Shown one piece after another: positions 34,889 to 43,668 of a stretch of 64,000 nucleotides of DNA. Each line of letters starts with the position of its first letter. Positions within the stretch are counted from its first letter, which is position 1. The notes under the pieces were generated by a model. The model had not been told where the DNA came from. It saw only the letters and a program-made list of their open reading frames with translations, and searched no databases. The stretch is taken from positions 1 through 64,000 of the forward strand of contig CAWHNT010000047.1 in the NCBI GenBank assembly GCA_963830775.1. Reading direction: 5' to 3'. The stretch is from CAWHNT01 sp963830775 (GTDB lineage Bacteria > Pseudomonadota > Alphaproteobacteria > Geminicoccales > Geminicoccaceae). Made by a program: the position numbers and the translations under genes.

Positions 34889-35206
34889 CTAGATCGGCAT
34901 CCGCATGATCTCCTGGTAGGCGGCGATCACGCGGTCGCGGACGGCGGTCACCTTCTGCAGGCTCATCTCGGCGGCGGTCACGGCTTCCACGACCTGCTGC
35001 AGGTCGGCCTTGCCGGTGACGGCCTGGATCGACTGGGCCTCGCTGTTGCCGAGGTCGGTGGCGGCTGACTTCAGCTCGGCCTTGAGGAAATTGTCGAACT
35101 TCGGCGCCGCGGCCGCTTCCGTGGTGGGCTCGCCCTGTGCGCGCTTGAGCGCCGTCTGGTAGGCCGCCAGCGCCTGCGGCAGGCCGGCCTTGCCGATCGG
35201 GGTCAT
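34889..35206 (-). CDS. fliE: flagellar hook-basal body protein FliE
   Basis: 105-residue adapter between the MS ring and the rod. FDNFLKAELKSAATDLGNSE, then SIQAVTGKADLQQVVEAVTA and the C-terminal AAEMSLQKVTAVRDRVIAAY with EIMRM are typical. Follows flgC by eight bases. Confidence 0.93.
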   Translation of the reverse strand: MTPIGKAGLPQALAAYQTALKRAQGEPTTEAAAAPKFDNFLKAELKSAATDLGNSEAQSIQAVTGKADLQQVVEAVTAAEMSLQKVTAVRDRVIAAYQEIMRMPI

Positions 35207-35214
35207 GGCGGCAC

Positions 35215-35622
35215 CTACTTGAGCAGGTCGATCGTGCGCTGCTGCATGGAGCGGGCGAGCTGGAGCGCGTTCAGGTTCGCCTCGTAGGAGCGCTGCGCCT
35301 CGCGCATGTCCATGAGCTCGACGAACTCGTTGACGTTGGGCCGCTTCACGTAGCCCTTGGCGTCGGCCGCCGGGTGACCGGGCTCGTAGACCAGCTCGAA
35401 CGGCGTCGGGTCGGTGCCGTAGCGTTCGATCTCGACCACCTGCGCCCCGAGCTCGCGGTCCAGATGGTTGTCGAAGGTGATGGTCTTGCGCCGGTAGGGA
35501 TCGCCGCCCGGCGCTTGCGCCGTGCTCTCGGCGTTGGCCAGGTTCTCGGCCGTGACCCGCAGCCGGGCCGACTGCGCCTTCATGCCCGAGGTGGCGATCG
35601 ACATCGCGGTCGCGAGGTCCAT
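35215..35622 (-). CDS. flgC: flagellar basal-body rod protein FlgC
   Basis: Proximal rod protein, 135 residues. Begins with the rod-protein N-helix (SIATSGMKAQSARLRVTAEN, LANAES) and ends with the matching C-helix (NEFVELMDMREAQRSYEANL, NALQLARSM). VEIERYGTDPTPFELVYEPG fills the middle. Follows flgB by 15 bases; same operon. Confidence 0.95.
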   Translation of the reverse strand: MDLATAMSIATSGMKAQSARLRVTAENLANAESTAQAPGGDPYRRKTITFDNHLDRELGAQVVEIERYGTDPTPFELVYEPGHPAADAKGYVKRPNVNEFVELMDMREAQRSYEANLNALQLARSMQQRTIDLLK

Positions 35623-35637
35623 GGTCCTTCTCCAGCC

Positions 35638-36045
35638 TTAGCCTTGCGACGAGCCTAGCGCCGTTTTCAGCATGCCGACCTGGCGCCGGTAGAGGTTCGT
35701 CGTCAGCTCGTAGTCGAGCTGCGTCTCGGCCAGCTTGCCCAGCTGCTCATCGAGCACGACGGCGTTACCGGCGGGTGCGGTCTCGTAGCCGTCCACCCGC
35801 CTGGGATCGATCTCCTGCCTGCGCGTGCCGCTGCCCGCCACGTGGGAGGCCTGGGTCAAGGCCAGCGGCAGCGGGCGGCTGGCCTCAGCGCTTCTGCCCA
35901 GCAGCTTGCCGAATTCGGCAGGCTTCAGGTCGCGCGGGCGGAAGTCCGGCGTGTCGGCATTGGCGACGTTCTGGGTCAGCACGCCATGCCGCTGCGCCAG
36001 CCAGCGGGTGCGGGCGGAGATCAGGGCGAAGAGTTCCGTCGTCAT
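35638..36045 (-). CDS. flgB: flagellar basal-body rod protein FlgB
   Basis: Proximal rod protein, 135 residues. RTRWLAQRHGVLTQNVANAD and TPDFRPRDLKPAEF are the N-terminal rod motif; QLDYELTTNLYRRQVGMLKT is the C-terminal helix. First gene of the flagellar operon running to flhB, and divergent from csrA across a 120-base region with a CtrA-like dyad. Confidence 0.94.
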   Translation of the reverse strand: MTTELFALISARTRWLAQRHGVLTQNVANADTPDFRPRDLKPAEFGKLLGRSAEASRPLPLALTQASHVAGSGTRRQEIDPRRVDGYETAPAGNAVVLDEQLGKLAETQLDYELTTNLYRRQVGMLKTALGSSQG

Positions 36046-36101
36046 CCCGGCAGCTCCGGGCCGGCATGGGCTTCGACCACCGGCTGTTGCAGGCTAGCGG
36101 A

Positions 36102-36130
36102 GTGATGGTTAACAAACCGTTGACCATCAC
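36102..36130. promoter_or_regulatory. dyad with CtrA-like half-sites between flgB and csrA
   Basis: GTGATGGTTAAC-AAACC-GTTGACCATCAC: 12-base arms with one mismatch. Inside it, TTAA-N7-TTGA differs by one base from the TTAA-N7-TTAA box of the alphaproteobacterial master regulator CtrA, which controls many flagellar operons. It could serve both divergent genes. Alternatively it is only an RNA hairpin. Confidence 0.45.
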
Positions 36131-36169
36131 GTCGGGCGCTGCGCCCGGCGGGCCAGCCGGGGCGTGCGC

Positions 36170-36415
36170 ATGCTCTATCTCTCGCGACGCGTGGGCGAGG
36201 CCGTGATCATCAACAACGCGATCGAGGTCCGGGTGGTCGAGGTGCGGGGCAAGTCGGTGAAGCTCGGCTTCAGCTTCCCGCCCGAGGCCTCCGTGCTGCG
36301 CGAGGAGGTGTTCGAGCAGATCCGGCTCGAGAACGAGGCGGCGGCCGGGGCGGCCGCGAGCCTGCCCGATGCCCTGGCAGCTCTGGCGGCGAGCGAGCCG
36401 CGCTCGCAGGGCTAG
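36170..36415 (+). CDS. csrA: carbon storage regulator CsrA
   Basis: 81-residue RNA-binding post-transcriptional regulator, here probably of flagellar mRNAs. MLYLSRRVGEAVIINNAIEV and KLGFSFPPEASVLREEVFEQ match CsrA from its first residue, so the ATG at 36170 is preferred over GTG at 36164. In many CsrA proteins position 44 is Arg (VHREE); here VLREE keeps that Arg. The tail after residue 60 is longer and Ala-rich compared with the 61-residue E. coli protein. Confidence 0.92.
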   Translation: MLYLSRRVGEAVIINNAIEVRVVEVRGKSVKLGFSFPPEASVLREEVFEQIRLENEAAAGAAASLPDALAALAASEPRSQG

Positions 36416-36418
36416 ACG

Positions 36419-36913
36419 ATGACCAAGGTTGCGGTGGTGATGGGGAGCCAGTCGGACTGGGCCACCATGCGCCATGCCGTCGACATCCTGGACGTGCTGG
36501 GCGTGCCGCACGAGGTGCGGATCGTCTCCGCCCACCGCACGCCGGAGCGGCTCTATGCCTTTGCCCGGGGTGCCCGGGCAGCGGATTTCTCGGTGATCAT
36601 CGCCGGGGCCGGCGGGGCGGCACACCTGCCGGGCATGATCGCCTCGCTCACCACCCTGCCGGTGCTGGGCGTGCCGGTCGAGAGCCGGGCGCTGAGCGGG
36701 CTCGACAGCCTGCTCTCGATCGTCCAGATGCCGGCGGGCGTGCCGGTGGGAACGCTGGCCATCGGCCGTGCCGGTGCTGCCAACGCGGCCCTCCTGGCGG
36801 CCTCCATCCTCAGCCTCGGCGACGAGGCGCTGGCGGGCCGCCTGCAGGCCTGGCGGAACCGGCAGACGGAGGCGGTGGCCGAGGTGCCGGACCGGAGCGG
36901 GGAGGGCGGATGA
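36419..36913 (+). CDS. purE: N5-carboxyaminoimidazole ribonucleotide mutase PurE
   Basis: Class I PurE: N5-CAIR to CAIR in purine synthesis. 164 residues, intact. VVMGSQSDWATMRHAVDILD, VRIVSAHRTPERLYAFARGA (catalytic His) and GAGGAAHLPGMIASLTTLPV are signatures. Three bases after csrA ends, and overlaps purK by four bases. Confidence 0.95.
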   Translation: MTKVAVVMGSQSDWATMRHAVDILDVLGVPHEVRIVSAHRTPERLYAFARGARAADFSVIIAGAGGAAHLPGMIASLTTLPVLGVPVESRALSGLDSLLSIVQMPAGVPVGTLAIGRAGAANAALLAASILSLGDEALAGRLQAWRNRQTEAVAEVPDRSGEGG

Positions 36914-37999
36914 CGGCCCCGATCGCACCGGGTGCCACGATCGGCATCCTGGGCGGCGGCCAGCTCGGGCGCATGACCGCGATGGCGGCGGCCCGCCTCG
37001 GCTATCGCTGCCACATCTTCGCTCCCGAGGCCGAAGCACCTGCGGCCGATGTGGCGGCGGCCTGGATCCGTGCGCCCTACGAGGACGAGGCCGCACTCGA
37101 CCGCTTCGCCGACGCCGTTCAGGTGGTGACGCTCGAGTTCGAGAACGTGCCCGTGGCAGCGCTGGAGCGGCTGCAGCGGCGCGTGCCGGTGCGGCCGGGC
37201 CCCGAGCTGCTGCGGGTCACCCAGGAGCGGCTGGCCGAGAAGGATGCGCTGCGGGCGATCGGGGCACCGGTGACCGGCTATGCCCGGATCGAGACCGAGG
37301 CCGACCTCGCCCGTGCCTTGGAGCAGCATGGCGGACGCGGCGTGCTGAAGACCGTGCGGCTCGGCTATGACGGCAAGGGCCAGCTCCTGCTCGACGGCGA
37401 GCCCGGCAACGCGATCGAGCGCCTGGGCGGCCCGCCCTTGATCCTGGAGGCGTTCGTGGAGTTCGAGCGCGAGCTTTCGGTGGTGACGGCCCGCGGCCCG
37501 GACGGAGGGCAGGCGAGCTATCCCGTGGTCGAGAACCGGCACGAGCGGCACATCCTGGCCACGACCACCTACCCGGCGGCGGTGCCGCCGGCGCTTGCCG
37601 ACAGAGGCGGTCCGGCTGGCCGAGCACATCGCGCGCGAGCTGGACCTCGTGGGGCTCCTGGCGGTCGAGCTGTTCCTCACCCGCGACGGGCGGCTCCTGG
37701 TGAACGAGCTCGCACCCCGGCCGCACAATTCGGGCCACTGGACCATCGACGCCTGTGCTGTGAGCCAGTTCGAGCAGCAGGTTCGGGCGGTGTGCGGGCT
37801 GCCCCTGGGCGATCCTGCGCCGTTCGCCGGTGCGGTGATGGAGAACCTGCTGGGGGACGATGTGGACCGCTGGCCCCTGATCCTGGCCGAGCCCGGTGCC
37901 CGGCTCCATCTCTATGGCAAGCGGGAGGCGCGGGCAGGGCGCAAGATGGGCCACGTCACGCGCCTCGGCCCCTTGCCGGCCGCCGATCTCAGGCGATGA
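36910..37999 (+). CDS. purK: N5-carboxyaminoimidazole ribonucleotide synthase PurK, one frameshift
   Basis: ATP-grasp enzyme making N5-CAIR from AIR and bicarbonate; partner of PurE. TIGILGGGQLGRMTAMAAAR at the start; AEKDALRAIGAPVTGYARIE and GVLKTVRLGYDGKGQ in the ATP-grasp core. A frame change near 37605 (after PPALAD) restores IARELDLVGLLAVELFLTRD and NELAPRPHNSGHWTIDAC. Corrected length of about 360 is normal. The end overlaps the convergent DUF465 gene. Confidence 0.9.
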
Positions 38000-38198
38000 T
38001 GTCGGGGATGCGGTCGCTCTCGAGGTGGGCGATGCGGTCCTTCAGCGCCAGTTTCTGCTTCTTCAGCCGCTGGATCTCGACCTGGTTCTGGTGGCCGTCG
38101 GCAAGGAGCTGCGCGATGCGGTCGTCGAGCGCACGATGGGCTGCACGCAGGCTGGATAGCCGCGTGTCGATCTCGAACGGCGGCGGGTCGTCGCTCAT
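37989..38198 (-). CDS. DUF465 (YdcH-type) small coiled-coil protein
   Basis: 69 residues. TRLSSLRAAHRALDDRIAQL and IQRLKKQKLALKDRIAHLES form the two-helix pattern of DUF465, in which LKKxKLxLKD is the hallmark. Cytoplasmic, function unknown. Start at 38198 (MSDDPPPFEID). A second member lies at 39919. Confidence 0.8.
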   Translation of the reverse strand: MSDDPPPFEIDTRLSSLRAAHRALDDRIAQLLADGHQNQVEIQRLKKQKLALKDRIAHLESDRIPDIIA

Positions 38199-38318
38199 CG
38201 TGATCCTTTGCTGGCCGCGAGCGCGCGAGCGTATCACGCACCGGCATGCGGTGCAGCATTGCCGTGCGCCGCGGCGTGTTGCCGGGATCGGGATGCACCC
38301 GTTCGGGGAGGCGGTCGC

Positions 38319-39255
38319 ATGCGGCGCCTGATCGCGGATATAGGCGGCACCAACGCCCGTTTCGCCCTGGTCGGCGACGACGGGCTGCCGACGGGCATCC
38401 GCACGCTGCGGGTGGCCGATCACCCGGGCCTGGTCGAGGCGGCCGCAGCCTATCTCGACGGCCACCAGGTGGACGAGGCGGTGATCGCGGTGGCGACGCC
38501 GGTCGAGACCGACCGGATCAGCTTCACCAACTCGCCCTGGTCGTTCCTGATCCCCGACGCGCGGGAGCGGCTGGGGGTGGCGAGGCTCGCCGTCATCAAC
38601 GACTTCGTGGCCCAGGCCCTGGCGGTCCCGCATCTTCAGCCGCATGAGCGGGAGCAGATCGGCGGCGGCGAGCCGCTGCCGGACCGCCCGGTGGGCGTGA
38701 TCGGTGCCGGGACCGGGCTCGGCGTCGCCGGCCTGATCCAGGTCGGCGATACAAACATCGTGCTGGCAACCGAGGGCGGCCACGCTTCGCTCGCACCCGG
38801 AACCGCGCGCGAGCGGGCGCTGCTCGAGCGGATGGCGGCCCGGTACGGGCATGTCTCGAAGGAGCGGGCGATCTCGGGCCCGGGCCTCCTGGCGATCGCC
38901 CAGGCGCTGGCCGAGGTCGACGGCGTCGGCCACGGCCGCAGACACGCCCGAGGCGGTGACCCGGGCCGCACATGACGGGACCTGCCCAGTCTGCCGCGAG
39001 GCGCTGGGGATGTTCAGCGCGCTCCTGGGCTCGGCCGCCGGCGATCTGGCGCTAACTTACGGTGCCCGGGGCGGCATCTACCTGGCGGGCGGAGTCTGCC
39101 TCGGCATGGGAGCCATCTTCGACCGTCAGCTGTTCCGGGAGCGCTTCGAGGCCAAGGGCCGGATGCACCGCTACCTCGAGCCGATCCCCACTTTTCTCAT
39201 CACGCGGGGCGACACCGGGCTCCTCGGTGCCGCCCGCCACCGGATCCCCGATTGA
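38319..39255 (+). CDS. glk: glucokinase, one frameshift
   Basis: ROK-unrelated bacterial Glk (PF02685): ATP-dependent phosphorylation of glucose. MRRLIADIGGTNARFALVGD carries the phosphate-1 motif; ISFTNSPWSFLIPDARERLG and VINDFVAQALAVPHL hold the catalytic Asp; GVIGAGTGLGVAGLI is the adenosine-side loop; EGGHASLAPGTARERALL follows. One indel near 38935 separates the last 100 residues (GGIYLAGGVCLGMGAIFDRQ). Corrected length about 312. The stop overlaps the next start. Confidence 0.88.
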
Positions 39256-39798
39256 CGGATACGGGTGGGGCATGGCCCGACTCGGCCTTGTGGGACTATG
39301 CGCTGCGGCTCTACGGCGAGCCGGGCGTGGAGGCGGCCTGCCTCACCTTGCAGGACCGGGCCGGCGTCGACGTCAATCTCCTGCTCTTCGCTGTCTGGCT
39401 TGGTGCAACCGGGCGCAGGCTCGAGCCTTCGGTTCTGGCCAGGGCGAGGCATTCGGCGGAGGACTGGCAGGTTCGGGTAGTCCAGCCTTTGCGGGTCGTT
39501 CGCCGCGAGCTGAAACCGCGGCTGGCCGCCGTTGGTCCGACGCTACGCGGACCTCTGACCGCGACGCGGCAGCAGCTCGCGAAAGTCGAGCTGGCGCTGG
39601 AGCGGGCCGAGCTGATCATGCTGGAGGGGCTGGCTCGACAGCCTGCCGGCAGGGCCCTGCGATCGGGAGATCGCCGTCTGCGCACTCCTTGCACTCGTTC
39701 CATGGTCGGTCGAGCACCGGCCGGAGATCGGCGTCGTGCTCGCCGCGGCATTTCCCAGCCATGCGTGCGAGAAAGGGAGCCCTGCGCCCGAGGCGTAG
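39252..39798 (+). CDS. TIGR02444 family protein, one frameshift
   Basis: A conserved alphaproteobacterial family of unknown function. ALWDYALRLYGEPGVEAACL, then LQDRAGVDVNLLLFAVWLGA is the family core. The frame changes near 39663 to EIAVCALLALVPWSVEHRPE and ends at 39796-39798; without correction the protein runs to 39803 with an Arg-rich tail. TTG start at 39252 overlaps the glk stop. About 180 residues, mostly helical, cytoplasmic. Confidence 0.75.
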
Positions 39799-39918
39799 CG
39801 TAACTCGTCAGCTAAGCCGGGTGGTTGGAAATGACAACCCTTTTCCACTGGCCACGGGACTGCTCTGTCATTAAATTACCATCGTCCCAAAGAACAGGGC
39901 AGCGGAGGGTGAAACGGA

Positions 39919-40122
39919 ATGTCCATGCTCGAGCACGTCGACAGCCTTCGCACCAAGCATGCGCATCTGGACGAGCAGATCGACGAGGAGATGCATAGGC
40001 CAATGCCGGATCAAGCCATTGTCACCCGACTCAAGAAGGAAAAGCTCAGGTTGAAGGAAGAGATCGAGCGGCTGCGGCCGATGAACGGCGGCGGTGAGCA
40101 GGCGGTCTCCAGCCTGATGTAG
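39919..40122 (+). CDS. DUF465 (YdcH-type) small protein, second copy
   Basis: 67 residues. LRTKHAHLDEQIDEEMHRPM and VTRLKKEKLRLKEEIERLRP give the DUF465 two-helix signature. The ATG at 39919 is preceded by AGCGGAGGG. Monocistronic, ending before a bidirectional hairpin. Divergent enough from the copy at 37989 that recent duplication is unlikely. Confidence 0.8.
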   Translation: MSMLEHVDSLRTKHAHLDEQIDEEMHRPMPDQAIVTRLKKEKLRLKEEIERLRPMNGGGEQAVSSLM

Positions 40123-40129
40123 AGCTGAA

Positions 40130-40156
40130 GGGGCGGGACCGGCCGGTACCCGCCCC
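40130..40156. terminator. bidirectional hairpin between convergent genes
   Basis: GGGGCGGG and CCCGCCCC arms (40130-40137, 40149-40156) enclose ACCGGCCGGT, itself self-complementary, giving a long GC stem. It lies between the ends of the DUF465 gene (40122) and the minus-strand FAH gene (40177). No strong T-run follows on either strand. Confidence 0.6.
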
Positions 40157-40176
40157 GGTAGTCTCAGCCCTCGAGG

Positions 40177-41361
40177 TCAGCGGCCGAGCAGGCCGCGGGC
40201 GCTCAGATTGCGCAGCAAGGCGCTGGTGCCGAACGTCCATGGCGGCAGCGCGTCGCAATGATCGACACGGTTGGCGAGCAGGCCCAGCTCGCGGCAGCCG
40301 ATGGTGACAACATCACCCACATGGTGGGTAAAGCCCTGGCCCGCGGCGCCACGGTCCTCGGTAGGGGCGAACATCGTCCCGCAGAACAGCACGAACCCGT
40401 CCGGGTAGCTGTGATAGGCGCCGGCCGTGGCGCGCACGAGGTCGTCCACGTCGCGGCTGATCTCGCCCATCGAGCTGGTCGCCTTGAGCGTAAAACCGTC
40501 CTCGCCCGTGACGCTCATGCTGATCTGGGCCTGGCGCATCTGCTCGACCCCGTAGGTGCCGTCGACGAGGCGGATGAAGGGGCCGAGCGCGCAGGAGGCG
40601 TTGTTGTCCTTGGCCTTGCCCAGCAGCAAGGCACTGCGGCCCTCGAAATCGCGCAGGTTGACGTCATTGCCGAGCGTCGCGCCAACGATCCGGCCCGCGG
40701 AGGAGACGACCAGCACGAGCTCGGGCTCCGGATTGTTCCAGGCCGAGCCCGGGTGGATGCCGATGCCGGCCCCGTGACCCACCGCCGACATGGGCTGCGA
40801 TTTGGTGAAGATCTCGGCGTCCGGGCCGATGCCGACCTCGAGATACTGCGACCAGGCACCTTGGGCGACGAGGTGCTCCTTCAGCCGCATCGCGACCTCG
40901 GAGCCGGGCTGCACGGCGCGCAGGTCGGTGCCGATGATCTCCGTGATCCGGCCGCGCACGGCCAGGGCCCGCGCCGGGTCACCCTTGGTCTGCTCCTCGA
41001 CCACGCGCTCCAGCATCGAGCGGGCGAAGGTGACACCGGCGGCCTTGATCGCCTGGAGGTCGATCGGCGCCAGCAGCCAGGGCTGGCCCGGGTCCTGCCG
41101 GTCGTAGCGGCTGTTGCCCAGGATCGCCGCCAGGTCGCCGATCCGGCGTGCGTCGGTCGAGCGGGCGATCGCTACCGGGTCGTCCGCCTCGCACAGCTCG
41201 CTCATCGTCGGCACGAGGTGCGTCAGGTCGTAAAGGCCGTCCTCGCGCACCGTGACGACCGCCGGTCCCGCCGGCTCGCCCGGCAACCAGGCGCGGCCGA
41301 CGAGAGTGCCCTTGGTCCCGTCGGCCGGAAGGCAGCTTTCCTCACGCAGATGCTGGTCCAT
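40177..41361 (-). CDS. fumarylacetoacetate hydrolase-family protein
   Basis: 394 residues, intact. The FAH fold occupies about residues 100-390: GVTFARSMLERVVEEQTKGD, then YLEVGIGPDAEIFTKSQPMS and the metal-binding acidic cluster in NPEPELVLVVSSAGRIVGAT and GNDVNLRDFEGRSALL. CALGPFIRLVDGTYG and HSYPDGFVLFCGTMFAPTED are characteristic of the longer sugar-acid type of FAH protein. The family includes 2-keto-3-deoxy-sugar acid dehydratases and hydrolases of dioxo acids; the substrate cannot be fixed. No pathway partner is adjacent. Confidence 0.85.
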   Translation of the reverse strand: MDQHLREESCLPADGTKGTLVGRAWLPGEPAGPAVVTVREDGLYDLTHLVPTMSELCEADDPVAIARSTDARRIGDLAAILGNSRYDRQDPGQPWLLAPIDLQAIKAAGVTFARSMLERVVEEQTKGDPARALAVRGRITEIIGTDLRAVQPGSEVAMRLKEHLVAQGAWSQYLEVGIGPDAEIFTKSQPMSAVGHGAGIGIHPGSAWNNPEPELVLVVSSAGRIVGATLGNDVNLRDFEGRSALLLGKAKDNNASCALGPFIRLVDGTYGVEQMRQAQISMSVTGEDGFTLKATSSMGEISRDVDDLVRATAGAYHSYPDGFVLFCGTMFAPTEDRGAAGQGFTHHVGDVVTIGCRELGLLANRVDHCDALPPWTFGTSALLRNLSARGLLGR

Positions 41362-41425
41362 CCGGGGCCCCCTTGCTGATGTTGGCCCTTCCCCTGCGGC
41401 CGGTGCGCACCCAGGTCAAGGTGCC

Positions 41426-41743
41426 ATGGAGGCTCGCATGATGGATCTCGCAGGCTTCGAGGCGTCCCTCGCCGAAGGGACACCACCCGAAGGACTTGGC
41501 AGGCCGCTACGTGCTCTCTGGCACCTCGGCAAGGGTGACTGGAACGAGGCGCACGCCGTCGTCCAGGAAGACGAGGCCGACCCCACCTGCGCCTGGGTTC
41601 ACGCCCACCTGCACCGGGTCGAGGGCGACCTCTCCAACGCGCGCTACTGGTACCGCCGCGCCGGTCGCCCGGCCGCCGACGGCGATCAGCGCGCCGAGTG
41701 GCGGGCGATCGTGACCGCGCTGCTGCCGCGGGGGGCCGGGTAA
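41426..41743 (+). CDS. conserved hypothetical protein, about 105 residues
   Basis: FEASLAEGTPPEGLGRPLRA and LWHLGKGDWNEAHAVVQEDE, then AWVHAHLHRVEGDLSNARYW with YRRAGRP. I recognise this as a widespread small family of unknown function in proteobacteria; the helical pairs and WHxxGKGDW pattern resemble a TPR-like fold. ATGs at 41426 and 41438 are both possible. It is divergent from the FAH gene and convergent with dctQ. Confidence 0.7.
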   Translation: MEARMMDLAGFEASLAEGTPPEGLGRPLRALWHLGKGDWNEAHAVVQEDEADPTCAWVHAHLHRVEGDLSNARYWYRRAGRPAADGDQRAEWRAIVTALLPRGAG

Positions 41744-41769
41744 AGCGTGCTCGGCTGGGCAGCTCCAGC

Positions 41770-42267
41770 TCATGGCCGTCGTGCCGCGCGGCCGTGCCGT
41801 GCCGCCTCGGCTGCGACCTGCAGTGCCAGCAAGCCCAGGCCCGTGGCGATCAGGCCATAGGTTGGCCAGACCGGCACCTGCCACGCCATGCCGAGGTCGA
41901 TCTCGTGCCGCTGCACCGCGCGCAGGGTCCGCTGCCAGGCTGCTATGTCGACCACCAGCAGGGCCGGGAGCACGAGCAGCGCCAGGGCTGCAGCCTGGAG
42001 CAGGTGCGCGGCGCGCGGCCGCAGGCGGCTGCTCAGGACGTCGATCCGGACATGGCCGCCCGTGCGCAGCGTGTCGGCTGCACCGAGCAGGAAGACGGAC
42101 GCGGTGAGCAGGGTAGCGAGATCGCTGCCCCAGACCGAGGGCGCGTTGAAGGCGTAGCGGGCCACGACCTCATGCAGGAGGATGAGCAGCAGGGCAGCCA
42201 GTGCCCCGCAGCCGACCCACCCGGCTGCGGCAGCCAGGCCGTCGATCAGCCGCTGGGCCGCCCTCAC
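41770..42267 (-). CDS. dctQ: TRAP transporter small membrane subunit, second set
   Basis: 166 residues with four hydrophobic segments (GWVGCGALAALLLILLHEVV at the first). ARYAFNAPSVWGSDLATLLT is the DctQ signature. The GTG at 42267 overlaps the TGA of the binding-protein gene upstream, so it was chosen over longer starts. No dctM follows: the next gene to the left is on the other strand. This set is therefore incomplete here. Confidence 0.85.
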   Translation of the reverse strand: MRAAQRLIDGLAAAAGWVGCGALAALLLILLHEVVARYAFNAPSVWGSDLATLLTASVFLLGAADTLRTGGHVRIDVLSSRLRPRAAHLLQAAALALLVLPALLVVDIAAWQRTLRAVQRHEIDLGMAWQVPVWPTYGLIATGLGLLALQVAAEAARHGRAARRP

Positions 42268-43310
42268 AGGCGGTACCAGCCCCAGGCGTCCCAAAGGTCC
42301 TGGAAGTCGAAATGCGCCTTGGCGACGCGCTCGATCCAGGGATTGTCCGGATGCGCCGTCACCTGCCGCTGCACCCAGGCCCGGCCCTGGTCGCGGATCG
42401 CGGTCAGCACCTCGGGCTCCAGCCGGCAAATCTCGTTCGTCCGCGACAGCTGCGCCATGGCATCGAGGTCGCGCTTGCCTTGCGCATAGTAGAACTCGAA
42501 CGTGGTCAGCTCGGCCGCCCGCTCGAGCGCCGTCCTGATCTCCGGGCTGAGCCCCTCCCAGCGCTCCAGCGTCATGAACACGGTGAAGTAGCCGCCCGGC
42601 AGATGCGCGCCCGGTGCCACGACGTAGGGCGCCAGCTTGTTGAAGCCGAGCTTCAGGTTGTCGGCCGGGGAGAGGAACTCGGCGGCATCGATCGTCCGCT
42701 GCTGCAGGGCGGTTGCGATCTCCGCCTGCGGCGTGGAGGTGGGCACGGCCCCGAGCTCGCGCAGGATGTCGCCGAACACGCCCAAGGCCCTGAACTTCAG
42801 CCCTTTGAAGTCGTCGAGCTTGCGGATGCAGCGGTGCGAGTGCGCGAACAGCTCGGTCGTCGCGAAGCCCACGACCAAAGGATGCAGGCCCAAGGTCGTG
42901 TGGTGGTGCTCGACCAGTAGCTGGTAGCCGCCGCCATGATACATCCAGTGGATCATGGCGTCCGAGCCCATGCCCCCGGGGTAGCTCGAGAACAGTGCCG
43001 TCGCCGGATCGCGGTTCGTCAGCAGCGGCACCGGCGCGTGCCCCAGCTCGACCAGCCCGTCCAGCACGGCATCATAGACCTGGGGCAGCGGGGCGATGAC
43101 GCCCACGGGATAGGGCGTGATCACCACCTTCCCGCCCGAGAGCTCCTGGACCTTGGTCGCGAAGGCCTTGGCGATGCCCTGGAAGACCTCCGTGGTCTCC
43201 GGCACCACGGTCGTCATCCGCAGCTGGAGCTCGGCCTGTGCCGAGGCCACCCGCCCGACCGCCAGCAGGAGCACGGCCGCCAGGACGAGCATCCGCCCCA
43301 CGAGCAGCAT
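42264..43310 (-). CDS. dctP: TRAP transporter solute-binding protein DctP
   Basis: Periplasmic binding protein of 348 residues. The start at 43310 gives a signal peptide MLLVGRMLVLAAVLLLAVGR with cleavage near ASA. GIAKAFATKVQELSGGKVVI, then FKGLKFRALGVFGDILRELG (the Arg that binds the carboxylate lies here) and QQRTIDAAEFLSPADNLKL are DctP landmarks. GHAPVPLLTNRDPATALFSS and IHWMYHGGGYQLLVEHHH suggest a family that binds aliphatic or aromatic acids. It could serve the DctQM at 18 kb only if the small subunits are interchangeable. Confidence 0.9.
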   Translation of the reverse strand: MLLVGRMLVLAAVLLLAVGRVASAQAELQLRMTTVVPETTEVFQGIAKAFATKVQELSGGKVVITPYPVGVIAPLPQVYDAVLDGLVELGHAPVPLLTNRDPATALFSSYPGGMGSDAMIHWMYHGGGYQLLVEHHHTTLGLHPLVVGFATTELFAHSHRCIRKLDDFKGLKFRALGVFGDILRELGAVPTSTPQAEIATALQQRTIDAAEFLSPADNLKLGFNKLAPYVVAPGAHLPGGYFTVFMTLERWEGLSPEIRTALERAAELTTFEFYYAQGKRDLDAMAQLSRTNEICRLEPEVLTAIRDQGRAWVQRQVTAHPDNPWIERVAKAHFDFQDLWDAWGWYRL

Positions 43311-43450
43311 CGGCGCAGCCTCCTCGGATGGTCGGGAAAGTGTGCCCGGATCGTAGGTCGCCGGCCTGTCGGCGTAAACGGCTGCGCCCGACCCTCCCAA
43401 CGCGCGCGTGGTGCTGGCGGTACCAGGGCAATCGGATGAACGCGTGTTCA

Positions 43451-43607
43451 CGCGCCGCTGTCGGATGAGGCTTGCGAGATAGGCCGTGTTCCAGCCGGCC
43501 CGATTCCTTCGGTTCTTGAGCGAGGTGGTGGGCTTGGCATGGTGCAGCAGGTTGGCGGCCATGTGCCTGACCACGGTTATGTTCTCCGGCGCATGGGGCG
43601 CGTCCAT
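43451..43607 (-). pseudogene. C-terminal remnant of an ISAs1/IS4-type transposase
   Basis: On the minus strand HAPENITVVRHMAANLLHHA, then SLKNRRNRAGWNTAYLASLI form the terminal helix block of ISAs1-like transposases (usually NLA-LRHMALNLL...KRAGW). Only about 52 residues remain, stopping near 43451. No upstream transposase part or inverted repeats are found. The rest of the 358-base gap between dctP and cobQ shows nothing else. Confidence 0.6.
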
Positions 43608-43668
43608 GGGATCACCATCTGGCGGCTGACTGCTTGCTCGTAGGCTGCCACTCCCGCATTAGCCCGCC

